Source: Galeopsis tetrahit (lineage: Eukaryota > Streptophyta > Magnoliopsida > Lamiales > Lamiaceae). Taken from it: 64,000 nt of DNA. The stretch's first letter is position 1, and each line of letters opens with the position of its first letter. The DNA lies in NCBI GenBank assembly GCA_963675135.1, contig OY776121.1:65240265-65304264 (forward strand), in the 5' to 3' direction. A program made the position numbers and the translations under genes. Shown here one piece after another: positions 53,701-64,000 of this stretch. Under the pieces are notes generated by a model. It saw nothing but the letters and a program-made list of their open reading frames with translations, was not told the origin of the DNA and did no database searches.

Positions 53701-54780
53701 AATTACAAATTAATATTTTCTTGCATCAATTATTATGATTAAATTTTTTTTAATTCATTTAATCTATTCACAAAATTTTAAATTCATTTAATCTATTCAA
53801 TATTATATTAAAATACGGTTGAGAATCTCTTTAATTTTACAACTAAATTCTCAATCAAATCGTCTACATGTATTCCGTGTATTTAATATGTTTAAACTAA
53901 TATACTATATTAAAATAAAATCTATTACATATTAATAAATTATATTTAAACTTATATTTTCTTCATTCTTTGTTACTTAATTTTTAAAACTAATTTACAT
54001 CTCATTTTTTATACCGAATATATAAGAGCTAACATTAAAGATGTTGATAAGTATTTCCATTAAATCAGGTAAGTTTCTTATATTCTTTGCGTATTTGTCA
54101 AAAGCTCTGTTTTCTAAACTGGACTGGTCCATTAATATTCAGTCAAATCAAATTAATTGGAATATTTATTAGCTTTCATCCATTTTTTTGATTTTTTATT
54201 CTACCTCTAAAGATTAATAAGATTCTGCAACTATCGTGAAGAGATCTAAGGTTTTAATACCTTGATAAATTTGTTGAATTAGGACATAATTAAGTATTAC
54301 TTAATTTATGCGTTTTAAAAATCGTGTATATATATATTATAAATATAAATTTAGTTATACATAAATATTTTAATATCATAAATAAAACATAATTTTAGGA
54401 CTGCATATCCGAAGAAGTAAAAAAAATTCTAATAAGTTTTCAAAAAAATAAATAAAAAATCTAATAACAAATCTAAAGAGAGTTTGACTTCTAGGGGTGT
54501 TTGAAGAAAAAGTATTGAAATTTATAAAATGAGTTTATAAATAAAATTTTATTTTAAGGGTGTGAAAGTTATTATGGGAATTGCGGAACGGAGGAAGTAT
54601 TGTTTTTAAAATTTTCATTTATTAAATATTAGCAATATAATGTTAAACATTTTTTTAAAATTTATTATTGATCTTAAATTTAAATTAGATATTTCAAGAA
54701 AATAAATTTATGAATTTATGGAGTATATATTTTAAAAATATTTTTTTATTAATAAATTAAAATATATTACTCTGTATAAA
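53701..54780. other. AT-rich stretch without a visible gene
   Basis: No supportable frame, TIR or TSD. The words accgaatatataagagctaac (near 54012, shortened here) could come from an old Helitron-like or other repeat, but I cannot confirm this. Confidence 0.4.
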
Positions 54781-55725
54781 TTTATTTCAACCGCGTAGTA
54801 CTATTTCAAAATCTCTCTACACAATTCTATTCCTCTACACAATCTCTCTATTCACAAAATCGTCTATTTCAAAATCTCTGCATTCTCAGGATTCTAATTA
54901 AAAAATTCCATTTTTCTTATTTTAATTTCAAAATTATAATTCAAAATTTTATTTTATAATTATTATTTTTAATCTCTCCCCTTTAAATTCTTCCATTTCA
55001 AATCTTAATCTTAATACTCTATATTTTTTAGAATATAATGAAACACGTGTCACAATTATATCTATCTACATAATCTCTCTCTTCACCATCTATTTCAAAA
55101 TCCCTGCATTCTCAGGGATTCTAATTAAAAAATTCCATTTTTCTTATTTAATTTCAAAATTATAATTCAAAATTTTATTTTATAATTATTATTTTTAATC
55201 TCTCCCCTTTAATTTTTTTCATTTCAAATCTTATCTTAATACTCTATATTTGTGAGAATATAATGGGACACGTGTCACAATTATATCCCCTTACACAATC
55301 TCTCTCTTCAACAAAATCGTCTATTTCAAAATCTCTGCATTATCAGGTATTCTAATTAAAAAATTCCATTTTTCTTATTTTAATTTCAAAATTATAATTC
55401 AAAATTTTATTTTATAATTATTATTTTTAATCTCTCCCCTTTAAATTCTTCCATTTCAAATCTTAATCTTATCTTAATACTCTATATTTGTCAGAATATA
55501 ATGGGACATATGTCACAATTATATCCCTCTACACAATCTCCCTCTTTACCAAAATCATCTATTTCAAAATTCCTGCATTCTCATTTTCAGGTATTCTAAT
55601 TAAAAAATTCCATTTTTTTTATTTTAATTTTAAAATTATAATTCAAAATTTTATTTTATAATTATTATTTTTAATCTCTCACCCTTTAAATTCTTCCATT
55701 TCAAAATCTCAATATTGTTAAGCAT
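54781..55725. repeat. Tandem array, four copies of about 230 bp
   Basis: Copies contain acaatctctct, atttcaaaatctctgcatt, attctaattaaaaaattcca, ttttataattattattttta, atctctcccctttaa and, in the first three, a piece reading cttaatactctatattt then acacgtgtcacaattatat. They start near 54830, 55060, 55290 and 55540. Some words match the 40-41.9 kb array, so the two arrays are probably related. Confidence 0.85.
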
Positions 55726-56244
55726 TAACAAATGAAAAGGATATAAAATTTAATATAGTATTTAAAATTATTATTTTAATAAATTAACTCTAATTTTAAT
55801 AAATCGGGGCTAGTTTCTACAATATTATTGAGAAGAAACTACATTTCTACAAAATTAGTAAGCAAATAAAAAATATGAAGACTAATATAGAAAGAATATC
55901 GAAAAAAATGTCAATAAATAAAAAAAAAATTATGAAATAATATTGTATGTTTGAGTATATTTTATACTACTATAAACTAATCACGAAGGTAAATGTGTTT
56001 AAATTGTTTTCTTAAATTTATGTTAAAAGTTTATTACTATTAAATTTTCACAACAGCGTCTCAAAGTTGCATTCTCTGGCGGAGACGCATAGAGAAAAAA
56101 AGAAACAGTTAAGAGCCACCGAAAAAGCTAAGCTTCGGTGTCTCCGCCACATTGCTTCTCTACAATTCCCAAATCGCCCTTGATTCCGCCGCGTAATTCT
56201 TCCCAAAGCTTCAATTTCTTTCGCATTCATCATCTCAGATCGTA
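55726..56244 (+). promoter_or_regulatory. Upstream region of the alpha/beta-hydrolase gene
   Basis: AT-rich to about 56040, then GC-richer leader sequence up to the ATG at 56245. The leader holds an inverted repeat TGGCGGAGAC (56077-56086) and GTCTCCGCCA (56140-56149), and inside it CACCGAA and TTCGGTG, so this part can fold into a hairpin. No clear TATA box was assigned. The transcription start is unknown. Confidence 0.5.
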
Positions 56245-57839
56245 ATGGCGGCGTTTCCGAATTTTTCGTGCCGGCATTCCGAAATTAGACCTGCATTCAG
56301 ATCAGATAACCGGTTAGCTTTGACGTCGTTCAATCAGAGACCGGTGAAGCTTAAGATTTCGAGGCCCTTTCACGAGGTGATTTAAGTGTGTTTTTATTAA
56401 GAACAAGACAAATGCTTGTTGGAATTACGTTTAGTTTATTGAAGGCTGCTCTTTCTTTTGTTGTAAATGATACTTTAGCCTATGTTCAGGTGATTATTAG
56501 CTGTCATTTCGTTCGATTTTGGTGCAGTGCTGATTATGCTCGTCCGGTTTAATTGTGTGATAAGGTTCAAAAATCTAGGCTGTGTAGTTTTTCTTGTTTA
56601 AATGTGACTTATGAACTTCACTCTTTCTCTAATACTGAAAAGATATTGATCTCCAAACTTTGCGGCTATTAATTCTTTGTTACAAAAATATAAGTGTGTT
56701 GTAAGATCTGCAACCAGGATATCTGCTTTTAACCTGAGTTGAGAGTGTATTTTGAGGAGTTGGGATTGCATTTCCTCGTCGTGTATGAATTGAGTTTTGA
56801 ACAAGTAAATTACTACTATCATATAATGTTTTTGAGTTATGTGACACTACTTAGAACCTAAGCTCCACTAATTGCATCTTGGTATTTTGAATTGAATAAT
56901 AATGTTAAAGAAATGTTATTGTCTCGAATGTCATCTTAATTTTCATCTTCAGGGGCTTAACCACTCAAGGAGGACAGGTAGATGTCCAAGTATACGCATG
57001 ACAATGGTAGATGACAGACTAGCGGGTAGGAATACTATTGTGAAGCCTGCTGATATTTTGGTAATGAAAATGCATATGTTGTGGCATTTTATTTATCTGA
57101 AGAAACAATGATTTAATTGAATGCCTCTGAGTGCTTCATTCTTCTGATAATCCAGTTTCACATGATTGTACTGATTAAATTATTTCTTTATGCAGGCGTA
57201 TAATCTTGTTCAAGGAGCAGATGTGAGTGTTGTTTTTCTATTAACTTCTTTTTTCTAGATGCTGGTAGTTTAGTATAATTGAGGTCATCATATGCTGTAT
57301 GCTCCCATTACCAGAAAATCCCTAAGTTCAAGTGATATTCTCATTGAGCAACAAGTATTTATGCTTTTATTGGCCTTCTTTGAAATTCTATTTTGTTATT
57401 TATATGAAGGTTTTATCTTTTACATTAAAAAAATAACCTTTCGTTTTAAAATCTTGATGAGCTACTAAAAATGGTGCTTTAGGCACTAGTGTCAATAATC
57501 AATGGATGCTTTTGAGAGTCATCTGCGATTCCATAATAAAGTTACATGCTTAGAATTCTAAAAATAAATCCACGAACATCATTGATTTTCAGGAGATGAT
57601 CTAGGTGTGGTTTTTATGTTTAATTTATTGCTCTTATTCGGCGTCAATATGACTCTGACCTTGAACTTTTTCTTCGTAGGTGAGGTGGAGTTATATCTTG
57701 GACAACACAACACCTGAGCCCCCAACTGCGGTTCTTTTGCATGGCATTCTAGGTAGCAGGAAGAATTGGGGTGAGTATTGATATGTTATTACTAAAATTC
57801 ATTTGGCACCAAACCAATGATGACTGTAGAATATATATA

Positions 57840-57921
<82 letters not shown>

Positions 57922-60900
57922 TTTGGTCTTCTGTTAAAGTCCAAACTCCAAAGTCCACGTGGCAACTTTTCTCAAAACTTGAAGACTGTAGATACAGCAA
58001 CCTCATTTTTATTTTATTTTTAAAATAGAGGGCAAAACAAAAATTGTAATATATTGGGAGAGGAAGAAAATAACTCATAATGTAATTTATGATATCATGT
58101 GGAAGATCAGCATTGGGAGGAAGAAGGGAAAACTAACTTTATACCCTGTTTTGGTGTGTAGAACTTTTATTAGGCCTATCTCTAAGTATTAGTGTTTAGT
58201 GCTTTGCCATTAATGATATACATTGTTGTGCACAAATATGTTTTGATTTGGCTGATAGTCTCAAAAGATTATGGGGAAGAATAGACTACGTCTAAACTTA
58301 GTGTGCTGCTTTAGTATCAAATTTCCAACCAAGGTTTTCATCAGAAGAGTAGAAGACTGTATTTACTTGAAAATTCATGTGCATTTAATTGTAACTTCTT
58401 GAAATTGTTAACAGTTTAGTGAAAACTTGGCAGGAACTTTTGCTAGAAGATTAGCCAAAGAGTTTCCTAAATGGCAGGTAAACTAATGATACGTTTGATT
58501 TTATCTTGTAACTACTTTACTTTCATTAACTACAGGATTCATTTTCATTTATAATCTTCATTTTGAGGATTTAACAACTGTTGCTCCTTCTACTTCCAAA
58601 TACCCTTCTCATATGTGTAACTAACAGTTGTTCTAAACCGTAACTTTTTGAGGCTGGAGAGATGAAGACACTTCAATTTTTTACCTACTCAGCTCTAATT
58701 ACGCATTTCCATGTTATTGTCTACCTGAAGCTCACAGTTTCTTCTTCCTTTCATTGACTCAGTTTCTGCTCGTAGATTTACGTTGTCATGGTGATTCAGC
58801 ATCTCTAAAGAAGAGAGGGCCTCACACTGTTGCTTCAGCAGCCCTTGATGTTTTAAAGCTAGTATGTTATCCTTCAAATGTGCATCAGTTATAGCTAAAA
58901 TGCTTCTCTCCCTTTTTACATGACGTGATTTGGGAAAGTCATTGTTGCTTCCTCTTATTCTTGCATGGTCTCGTTGTATACGCCATCTTGTGTCATCGTT
59001 TTCTCATTACTAGTTTTAATTCTTTGAGTGGCAAGTATTATGACATTTCATGTCAACTTATGATATTTAATGAATTGATAATATTTTTTAATTGACTATC
59101 TTGTGGCGGTTTGTTGGTCTACGAAAACAACATATCTATTCTCTATAATATATGGAAGTGATATTAGATATATTTGTGTGATTAGTATGAATAATAACTT
59201 ATTTCTGGAATTCTTTACTCTTTAAGGTGGCCTGTTTTCAGTTCAACTTCTATCTACTGCAAAGGTCATGAACAAAGTTACTTTGTATATTGTTCTTTCA
59301 TCTAACATCACTTTTCTCTTCTTTTGCTTAGCTCGGAGCTCTGAAGCTTACTCCTCGAGTTGTAGTTGGTCACAGCTTTGGCGGAAAAGGTACCTTAATT
59401 ATTCATTTCTGTGTAATAGTCAGTGAAATGTGGTTCACATGATGTGTTATAACTTTTTTTTTCTTCTAATTTTTGCAGTTGCATTGAGCATGGTGGATCA
59501 GGTTGCTAAACCTCTAGCTCGGCCTGTTAGAGTAAGTATTAACCCAAATTAAAACAGGAAGGGAAGACATAAAAGGACTATGAAAGAAACTTAAAAAAAC
59601 AATTATATTTATAAATATTAATAACAAGCATCTCTCTCAACGATGATGATGGCATGATATGATCCGTATATATCATTCCACATAGGCTTAAAATAATTCT
59701 TATCCTCTTTAATTCTTTCTATAATGTCATTTCAGGTTTGGGTTTTAGACGCTACTCCTGGAAAAGTTAGAGCTGGTGCTGATGGAGATGATCATCCTGC
59801 TGAACTAATTTCTTTCCTAAGTAATTTACCAAAAGAGGTAACTGTATCTTCAGTCACTGAAACAATTTAGTCCCTTCTGTTTCCCCCTTTTCTTTTTGCT
59901 TGTGGACAAGAATTTTGTAGTGAGCTATAACATCCGCATTCTTAGAATTTTTTTGCGAGGGATCTATCTTGTGTTTTCATTTGAGAAAGCAGTATCATAA
60001 TTTGCTTCTCCTAAGGTTAAGCCTGTCATGCAGTACCAATATGAGGCTCAAAACCTGATTTAGATTTGATTGTGATCAGTATATTGGTAAGATAAATGTT
60101 TGCGTCTTCAATAGTTCATGGGAATGGAAAAGCTCATAAGTTTATTGGTAAAATTTTCCCTACAAGGTATTAATGCAAATAGTCCTATAAGTATTCTCCC
60201 AGTGGATAAGTCGGTAGTTTATTACTATGCAAAGCTGGCGAAGGAGTAGAATGCAGGAAAATACCACAACATTGTATGGCTAGAATTTGAATATGACATT
60301 CTTCCTATTCTGCTGTTGCTTTGATCATTCACCTTATTCACCTTCATTTATTTAATTCATCACTGTTTGTATATTGCTTTTTGTGGACAACACTGTTTAT
60401 TATATTTATTACTTTGTTAGTTTCCACATTGCAATATTCATGCCATGAACATTGATAGCATTAATTTTCCTGATACACTTGTCTTTCAATTGTTCTTCAA
60501 GGAAGGTCCCTTCCAAACGGGATATTGTGGATGCTCTTGTTCAAGATGGTTTCTCGAACGATGTGGCACAGGTGAATTCTGGATGTGAAAATGTGTTATT
60601 GTATTTCCTCGTATGGGTATACAGTACACTCTATATATATCTTATCTGAAAATATTTGTTCTTATGCCTATTACTTACTTTCAATAACTTGCTAAATTTC
60701 CTAATTTTATATCTTCTTATCATTCCATCACAGTGGGTGATAACTAATCTTCAGCAGACCAAGATCAATGGAGCGTCATTATCAAACTTCTCTTGGGTAT
60801 TCGACCTCAAGGGTATCGCAGAGATGTATCAATCATATGAAGATACTAATATGTGGTAATTATATTATACTTCTCAATTGCCACCTAACATGCTATTCAC

Positions 60901-61269
60901 ACCCATAGAACAAAATATTCAATAATACCCAATTCCTCTTGTGTGCAGGAAGCTGGTGGAAGATGTTCCTCGGGGTGTACATATCAATTTTTTGAAAGCA
61001 GAAAGAAGCTTACATAGATGGGCCCTAGAAGACCTCCGTAGGATCCATATTGCAGAGGAACAAGCTGTCGAAGAGGGAGGTGGCGTTGAAATGCATGTTC
61101 TCGAAGATGCTGGCCATTGGGTTTGTACCTCTTCTCTCAATAATGCACTCATCTCGCATTCATTGAATGTTTGCTAATTCATAGTGTACTTGAATCATAA
61201 TTTCAGGTACATGCAGACAACCCAGATGGGCTTTTCAAAATTCTTTCATTCTCGTTCCAAGGATTTTAA
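56245..61269 (+). CDS. Alpha/beta-hydrolase, ABHD11-like, probable plastid or mitochondrial protein (thirteen exons)
   Basis: Exons: 56245-56376, 56953-57060, 57196-57222, 57680-57770, 58434-58477, 58763-58861, 59332-59389, 59479-59531, 59736-59837, 60506-60571, 60734-60855, 60949-61120, 61207-61269. All join in phase across GT-AG introns to 378 residues. The first 70 or so residues are rich in Arg, Ser and Asn with few acids (MAAFPNFSCRHSEIRPAF), like a transit peptide. The oxyanion-loop motif is LLHGILGSRKNW (His110-Gly111), then FLLVDLRCHGDS, the nucleophile elbow VVVGHSFGGK (Ser182), and the catalytic His in EDAGHWVHADNP (His357). The layout resembles Arabidopsis At4g10030-type hydrolases and animal ABHD11 (family knowledge). 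The substrate is unknown. Stop TAA at 61267-61269. No broken features seen. Confidence 0.93.
57841..57916 (+). repeat. (GA)n microsatellite in a hydrolase intron
   Basis: About 38 GA units with one interruption (gagaaaga) in the fourth intron (57771-58433), some 70 bp after the splice donor. Likely polymorphic. The apparent reading frames of Arg-Glu or Ser-Leu repeats here are artefacts of the microsatellite. Confidence 0.98.
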
Positions 61270-61569
61270 GCATGTGGTTCCGGTAAGGTCAACTCATCAA
61301 TCCTGCTGTATACGAGTTCTCCACTTTTGTAGATGCGCAAACATTATTATTTATAGTTGTACTGAGGCACATTGGTGCATTCTCAAGCATGATAGAGTGT
61401 AGATACTTAATAGGTTTTGTAGTTGCATTCAACTATGTATGCGTTATCTGTGATTTGATGGACATGAAGCATTTTACAAATTTAGGAACACAAAATAGAT
61501 TAGTCATAGAAGAATGCCAGTTTCAGCCCCTGATTAATTATAGAGCGCATTTTGTACGATTGTAAGAAG
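61270..61569. other. 3' flank of the hydrolase gene
   Basis: Probably the 3' UTR plus downstream sequence. No second gene seen. It ends with the TSD of the next hAT element (gtaagaag at 61562-61569). Confidence 0.5.
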
Positions 61570-62125
61570 CATGGTTGTTAAAGGTATGTTGTGCTCCTTT
61601 TTTGTGTTTAGTTGGGCGCTGTTTTTAGGGCTCACGCTTCGTTTACTTTTCCAGAACGTCTTCACCCTACAAATTTTGAATTAAAAAAAAAAGAACTCAA
61701 AAGAAAACAAAGGCGAATCATGAACAAGTTAAGAAAGAAATTGGTAAAGAAATAAGAAATTGAGAAACAACACCGCTGCCCCTATACACAAGGTTCTTTT
61801 CCCCCTTTTTTTCTTTGTGAATCTTATCTCTGTTGCTGCTGTTTTTACTTATGATGAGAATGAGAACTAGACTATTGATTAATTATTTGTGTTTGTTACA
61901 TTTGATGTTTTTTGTGTGTTAATGGAATCTAACTTCACAACTTTAGAGTTTATTTCATGTTTATATTATGTAGTAATGTTCACTAGTTAAACTTTTGGGT
62001 ATTGTTATGTGATTTTTGTGGCACTGAACCTTATTTTGTAGGACAATTTGTGTCTATGTTATATAATTATATGAATGATGTTTTGTGAAAAAAACACAAG
62101 AGGCGCCACGCCCTTTACTACTATG
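61570..62125. mobile_element. hAT-type element with CATGGTTGTTAAAGG-like ends
   Basis: The left end is CATGGTTGTTAAAGG; the right end ccctttactactatg gives the inverse CATAGTAGTAAAGGG, a matching but diverged TIR. An 8-bp TSD GTAAGAAG lies at 61562-61569 and 62126-62133. Subterminal gggcgctg and gaggcgccacgccc add more mirrored words. It is 556 bp with no transposase. Confidence 0.85.
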
Positions 62126-62133
62126 GTAAGAAG

Positions 62134-62655
62134 TATAGTTCTGATACTTGTATCCTTGTAATCTTCATATCCAATCAGAAACCATGGTTATCATGATGTC
62201 CTGCATTGATACTCCAGACTATTGTTCTCTTCTTAGATTATTCCCAGAGATTAAGAAGATAGTAACATCACTAGAACAGGGCAAACTTTATACTCATCCC
62301 CCATCTTCCTATTCTTCTGCAAAAATGTGTCCATAATTGATAAACTATCCTGTGCCGTTGGATTCGCCCACAGCTTATCCGATGCAGGATAATCAAGATG
62401 TGGTCTTAGACCACTTCATTTGCATTCATGAGTTCACTCAATTCAGTCTCAATTTCATTCAATCATACTAATCACGCTCTTAGGTTCTTTGTCCGTACAA
62501 CTGCACAAATTGGAATCTCTCACTATCCCTATGTTTCTTTTTATTTGTTCTCTCAACTTTGATAAATTTCCTGCAATGTTTCTTTAGTTGGTGTGATTAT
62601 CGAATAAATTTAAATTTAGGTGGCATTTGGTTCAAGTTGAGAATGAAAATACTAG
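62134..62655. other. Non-coding stretch
   Basis: No supportable gene or repeat. The stretch from about 62620 (aggtggcatttggttcaag) and the sequence after the Stowaway MITE (ctcattctcattgaag...aaatcaag, about 62955) look like the two halves of an older small element split by the MITE, but its borders are not clear. Confidence 0.4.
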
Positions 62656-62657
62656 TA

Positions 62658-62890
62658 CTCCCTCCGTCCACCTATAAGCTTCTCATTTTACCATTTTGGT
62701 CCGTCCGCCTATAAGCTTTCCATACTTTTTTTGGTAAGTACTTTTTCTTACACTTCACTTTATATCTTACTTTTTCTCTCTATCGCTCTCCTCTCTCAAT
62801 CACATCACTTGTACTATATCTATTATTTAATCACTTTTCTTAATCTTTGTGCCAAAAAGTAACGTAACACTTATAGGCGGACGGAGGGAG
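62658..62890. mobile_element. Stowaway-type MITE (233 bp)
   Basis: The TIR CTCCCTCCGTCCACCTATAA at left matches cttataggcggacggaggga then g at right. TA duplications lie at 62656-62657 and 62891-62892. It is close in form to the element at 14944-15269 but belongs to a different subfamily, as the sequence after CTCCCTCC differs. No ORF. Confidence 0.93.
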
Positions 62891-62892
62891 TA

Positions 62893-63406
62893 GTTTTTTT
62901 TTTTTCGAAAATAGTGTCCTTAATCACTATACTTACAATATATTTATCTCATTCTCATTGAAGAATTTTCAAATCAAGTGCTGTCTTCATTTTTTTCCCT
63001 TTAAATTATGAAATATGGTCTGTTATCAAAAGGATTAGATTCTGTTATTGCAAACCACAAAGTCTGGCAACTCTATCCAAATATGAGGGTTATGAAAATG
63101 ACGTGATTCCCTTGCAAAGGTGTGTGCTACAATGTTTGGATCACGTTTTACAAAGTTTACCGTCACATTATCGAATTGAGCCAAAAGTGCTTGACAAGCA
63201 TAAATATAATCATCAAAACAGAGTCCATTTCTACGTTGTTATGTTAAATATATATATATTCGGACTGTTTGATAAGGCCGAAGCCTAATTACTACTCCGT
63301 ACTATTATTTAAAAAAAAAAAAAAAAACTAAATTATCCCTGTAATAATAAGAATTCAAGTATATATATTCAACTCGATTAATTTAGCCATAGCCTGCTAC
63401 GTCCTT
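62893..63406. other. Non-coding stretch
   Basis: No gene seen. The text near 63060-63090 (aaagtctggcaactctatcc then aaatatgagggttatgaaaa) is echoed at 63969-64000 (aagcttgatccagatatgag then ggctagaaaaag), a diverged direct repeat around the last hAT element. A TATA-run lies at about 63248-63258 and an A-run at 63311-63327. Confidence 0.45.
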
Positions 63407-63414
63407 GTCTGTGT

Positions 63415-63948
63415 CAAGGGCGGAACCAGAATTATAAAATAGGATGGACTAGGCTAAAAAAATGCTTACAATTTTATTAAAATCTTAAAATTATGTTTGT
63501 TTTCGAATTTGAGATTTTAAAATTTAACATCGATTTCTCTTTAAAATTCTAGAATCTGAATTTTAAAAACATATTATATAAATACTTATAAATTCTATAA
63601 AGTTAACTCTATAAATATCTATGAACCATATATAGATACCTATAAAATCGAGTGAATTTTAAGTTTTAATATTTGTAATAATATATATTGATTTTGGAAT
63701 TTAAGTGATTAATTTAACTTATGTCAAAATTCTCAAAACAAATATACCCCATTACCTTTTAATTTAATTAGGATGCAAGTGGATAAATATAAGTCAACTT
63801 CCTTCCTATTTTTAAGCAAGGAATTATTACATTATTAATTTTTAATTTTATTATTAAATATACATATAATAAAAAAAATAAAAAATGAGAAATCTAGATG
63901 GTTGGGTGGGCTACAGCCCGTCCCAGCAATAACATAGGTCCGCCCTTG
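63415..63948. mobile_element. hAT-type MITE with CAAGGGCGGA ends (534 bp)
   Basis: The TIR CAAGGGCGGAACC at left matches aggtccgcccttg at right. An 8-bp TSD GTCTGTGT lies at 63407-63414 and 63949-63956. Its ends (GGGCGGA; gggtgggctacagcccgtcc) belong to the same broad family as the 4.1-kb element at 35301-39412 (CAGGGGCGGAC). No transposase. Confidence 0.93.
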
Positions 63949-64000
63949 GTCTGTGTCACAATGTTAGGAAGCTTGATCCAGATATGAGGGCTAGAAAAAG

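Noticed and set aside
57771..58078. Arg-Glu-rich and Ser-Leu-rich frames on both strands
   Set aside because: Produced by the (GA)n microsatellite inside a hydrolase intron.

Overview
This window looks like nuclear DNA of a eudicot plant: GT-AG introns in AT-rich DNA, two host genes with plant-type exon structure, and a dense pile of plant transposable elements. It has no bacterial operon, CRISPR array or phage features. I could not identify the species from the sequence. All coordinates, target-site duplications (TSDs) and exon borders were read by eye.

Layout: (1) 1-3.9 kb holds gene debris: one exon-like fragment with an in-frame stop, a LINE RNase H scrap, and a ubiquitin-RPS27a pseudogene. 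(2) 3.9-8.5 kb is an apparently intact Ty1/copia element with identical 157-bp LTRs and one uninterrupted 1377-codon ORF. (3) 8.5-14.6 kb is a full-length L1-type LINE with a 21-bp TSD; its ORF2 stays in one frame but has four nonsense codons. (4) 14.7-16.6 kb has a hAT element with a Stowaway MITE nested in it, then tandem repeats. (5) 16.67-17.65 kb is an intact five-exon NTF2/SnoaL-fold gene; a decayed 8.1-kb copia element (17.68-25.77 kb, 1.5-kb LTRs) starts 25 bp after its stop codon. (6) 25.8-28.8 kb has a hAT MITE, other TIR elements and a minisatellite. (7) 28.8-39.6 kb is a nest: a minus-strand LINE fragment is split by a copia element (29.0-35.2 kb), which is itself split by a 1.66-kb solo LTR, and by a 4.1-kb hAT element that contains a Tourist-like MITE. 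(8) 39.6-56 kb is AT-rich tandem-repeat DNA interrupted by a CACTA (En/Spm) island at 41.9-51.9 kb. The island carries a TNPA-like gene, a small GRF zinc-finger gene and a full-length TNPD/TNP2 transposase gene, all with open reading frames, but its two ends carry different subterminal repeat motifs. (9) 56.2-61.3 kb is an intact thirteen-exon alpha/beta-hydrolase gene (ABHD11-like, probably organelle-targeted), followed by two hAT elements and a Stowaway MITE.

Only two loci look like working host genes: the NTF2-like gene and the alpha/beta hydrolase. The strongest candidates for a still-active or unusual system are the young copia element at 3.9-8.5 kb and the CACTA island, which has intact-looking TNPA, GRF and TNPD genes, two subterminal repeat codes and a possible captured gene fragment.
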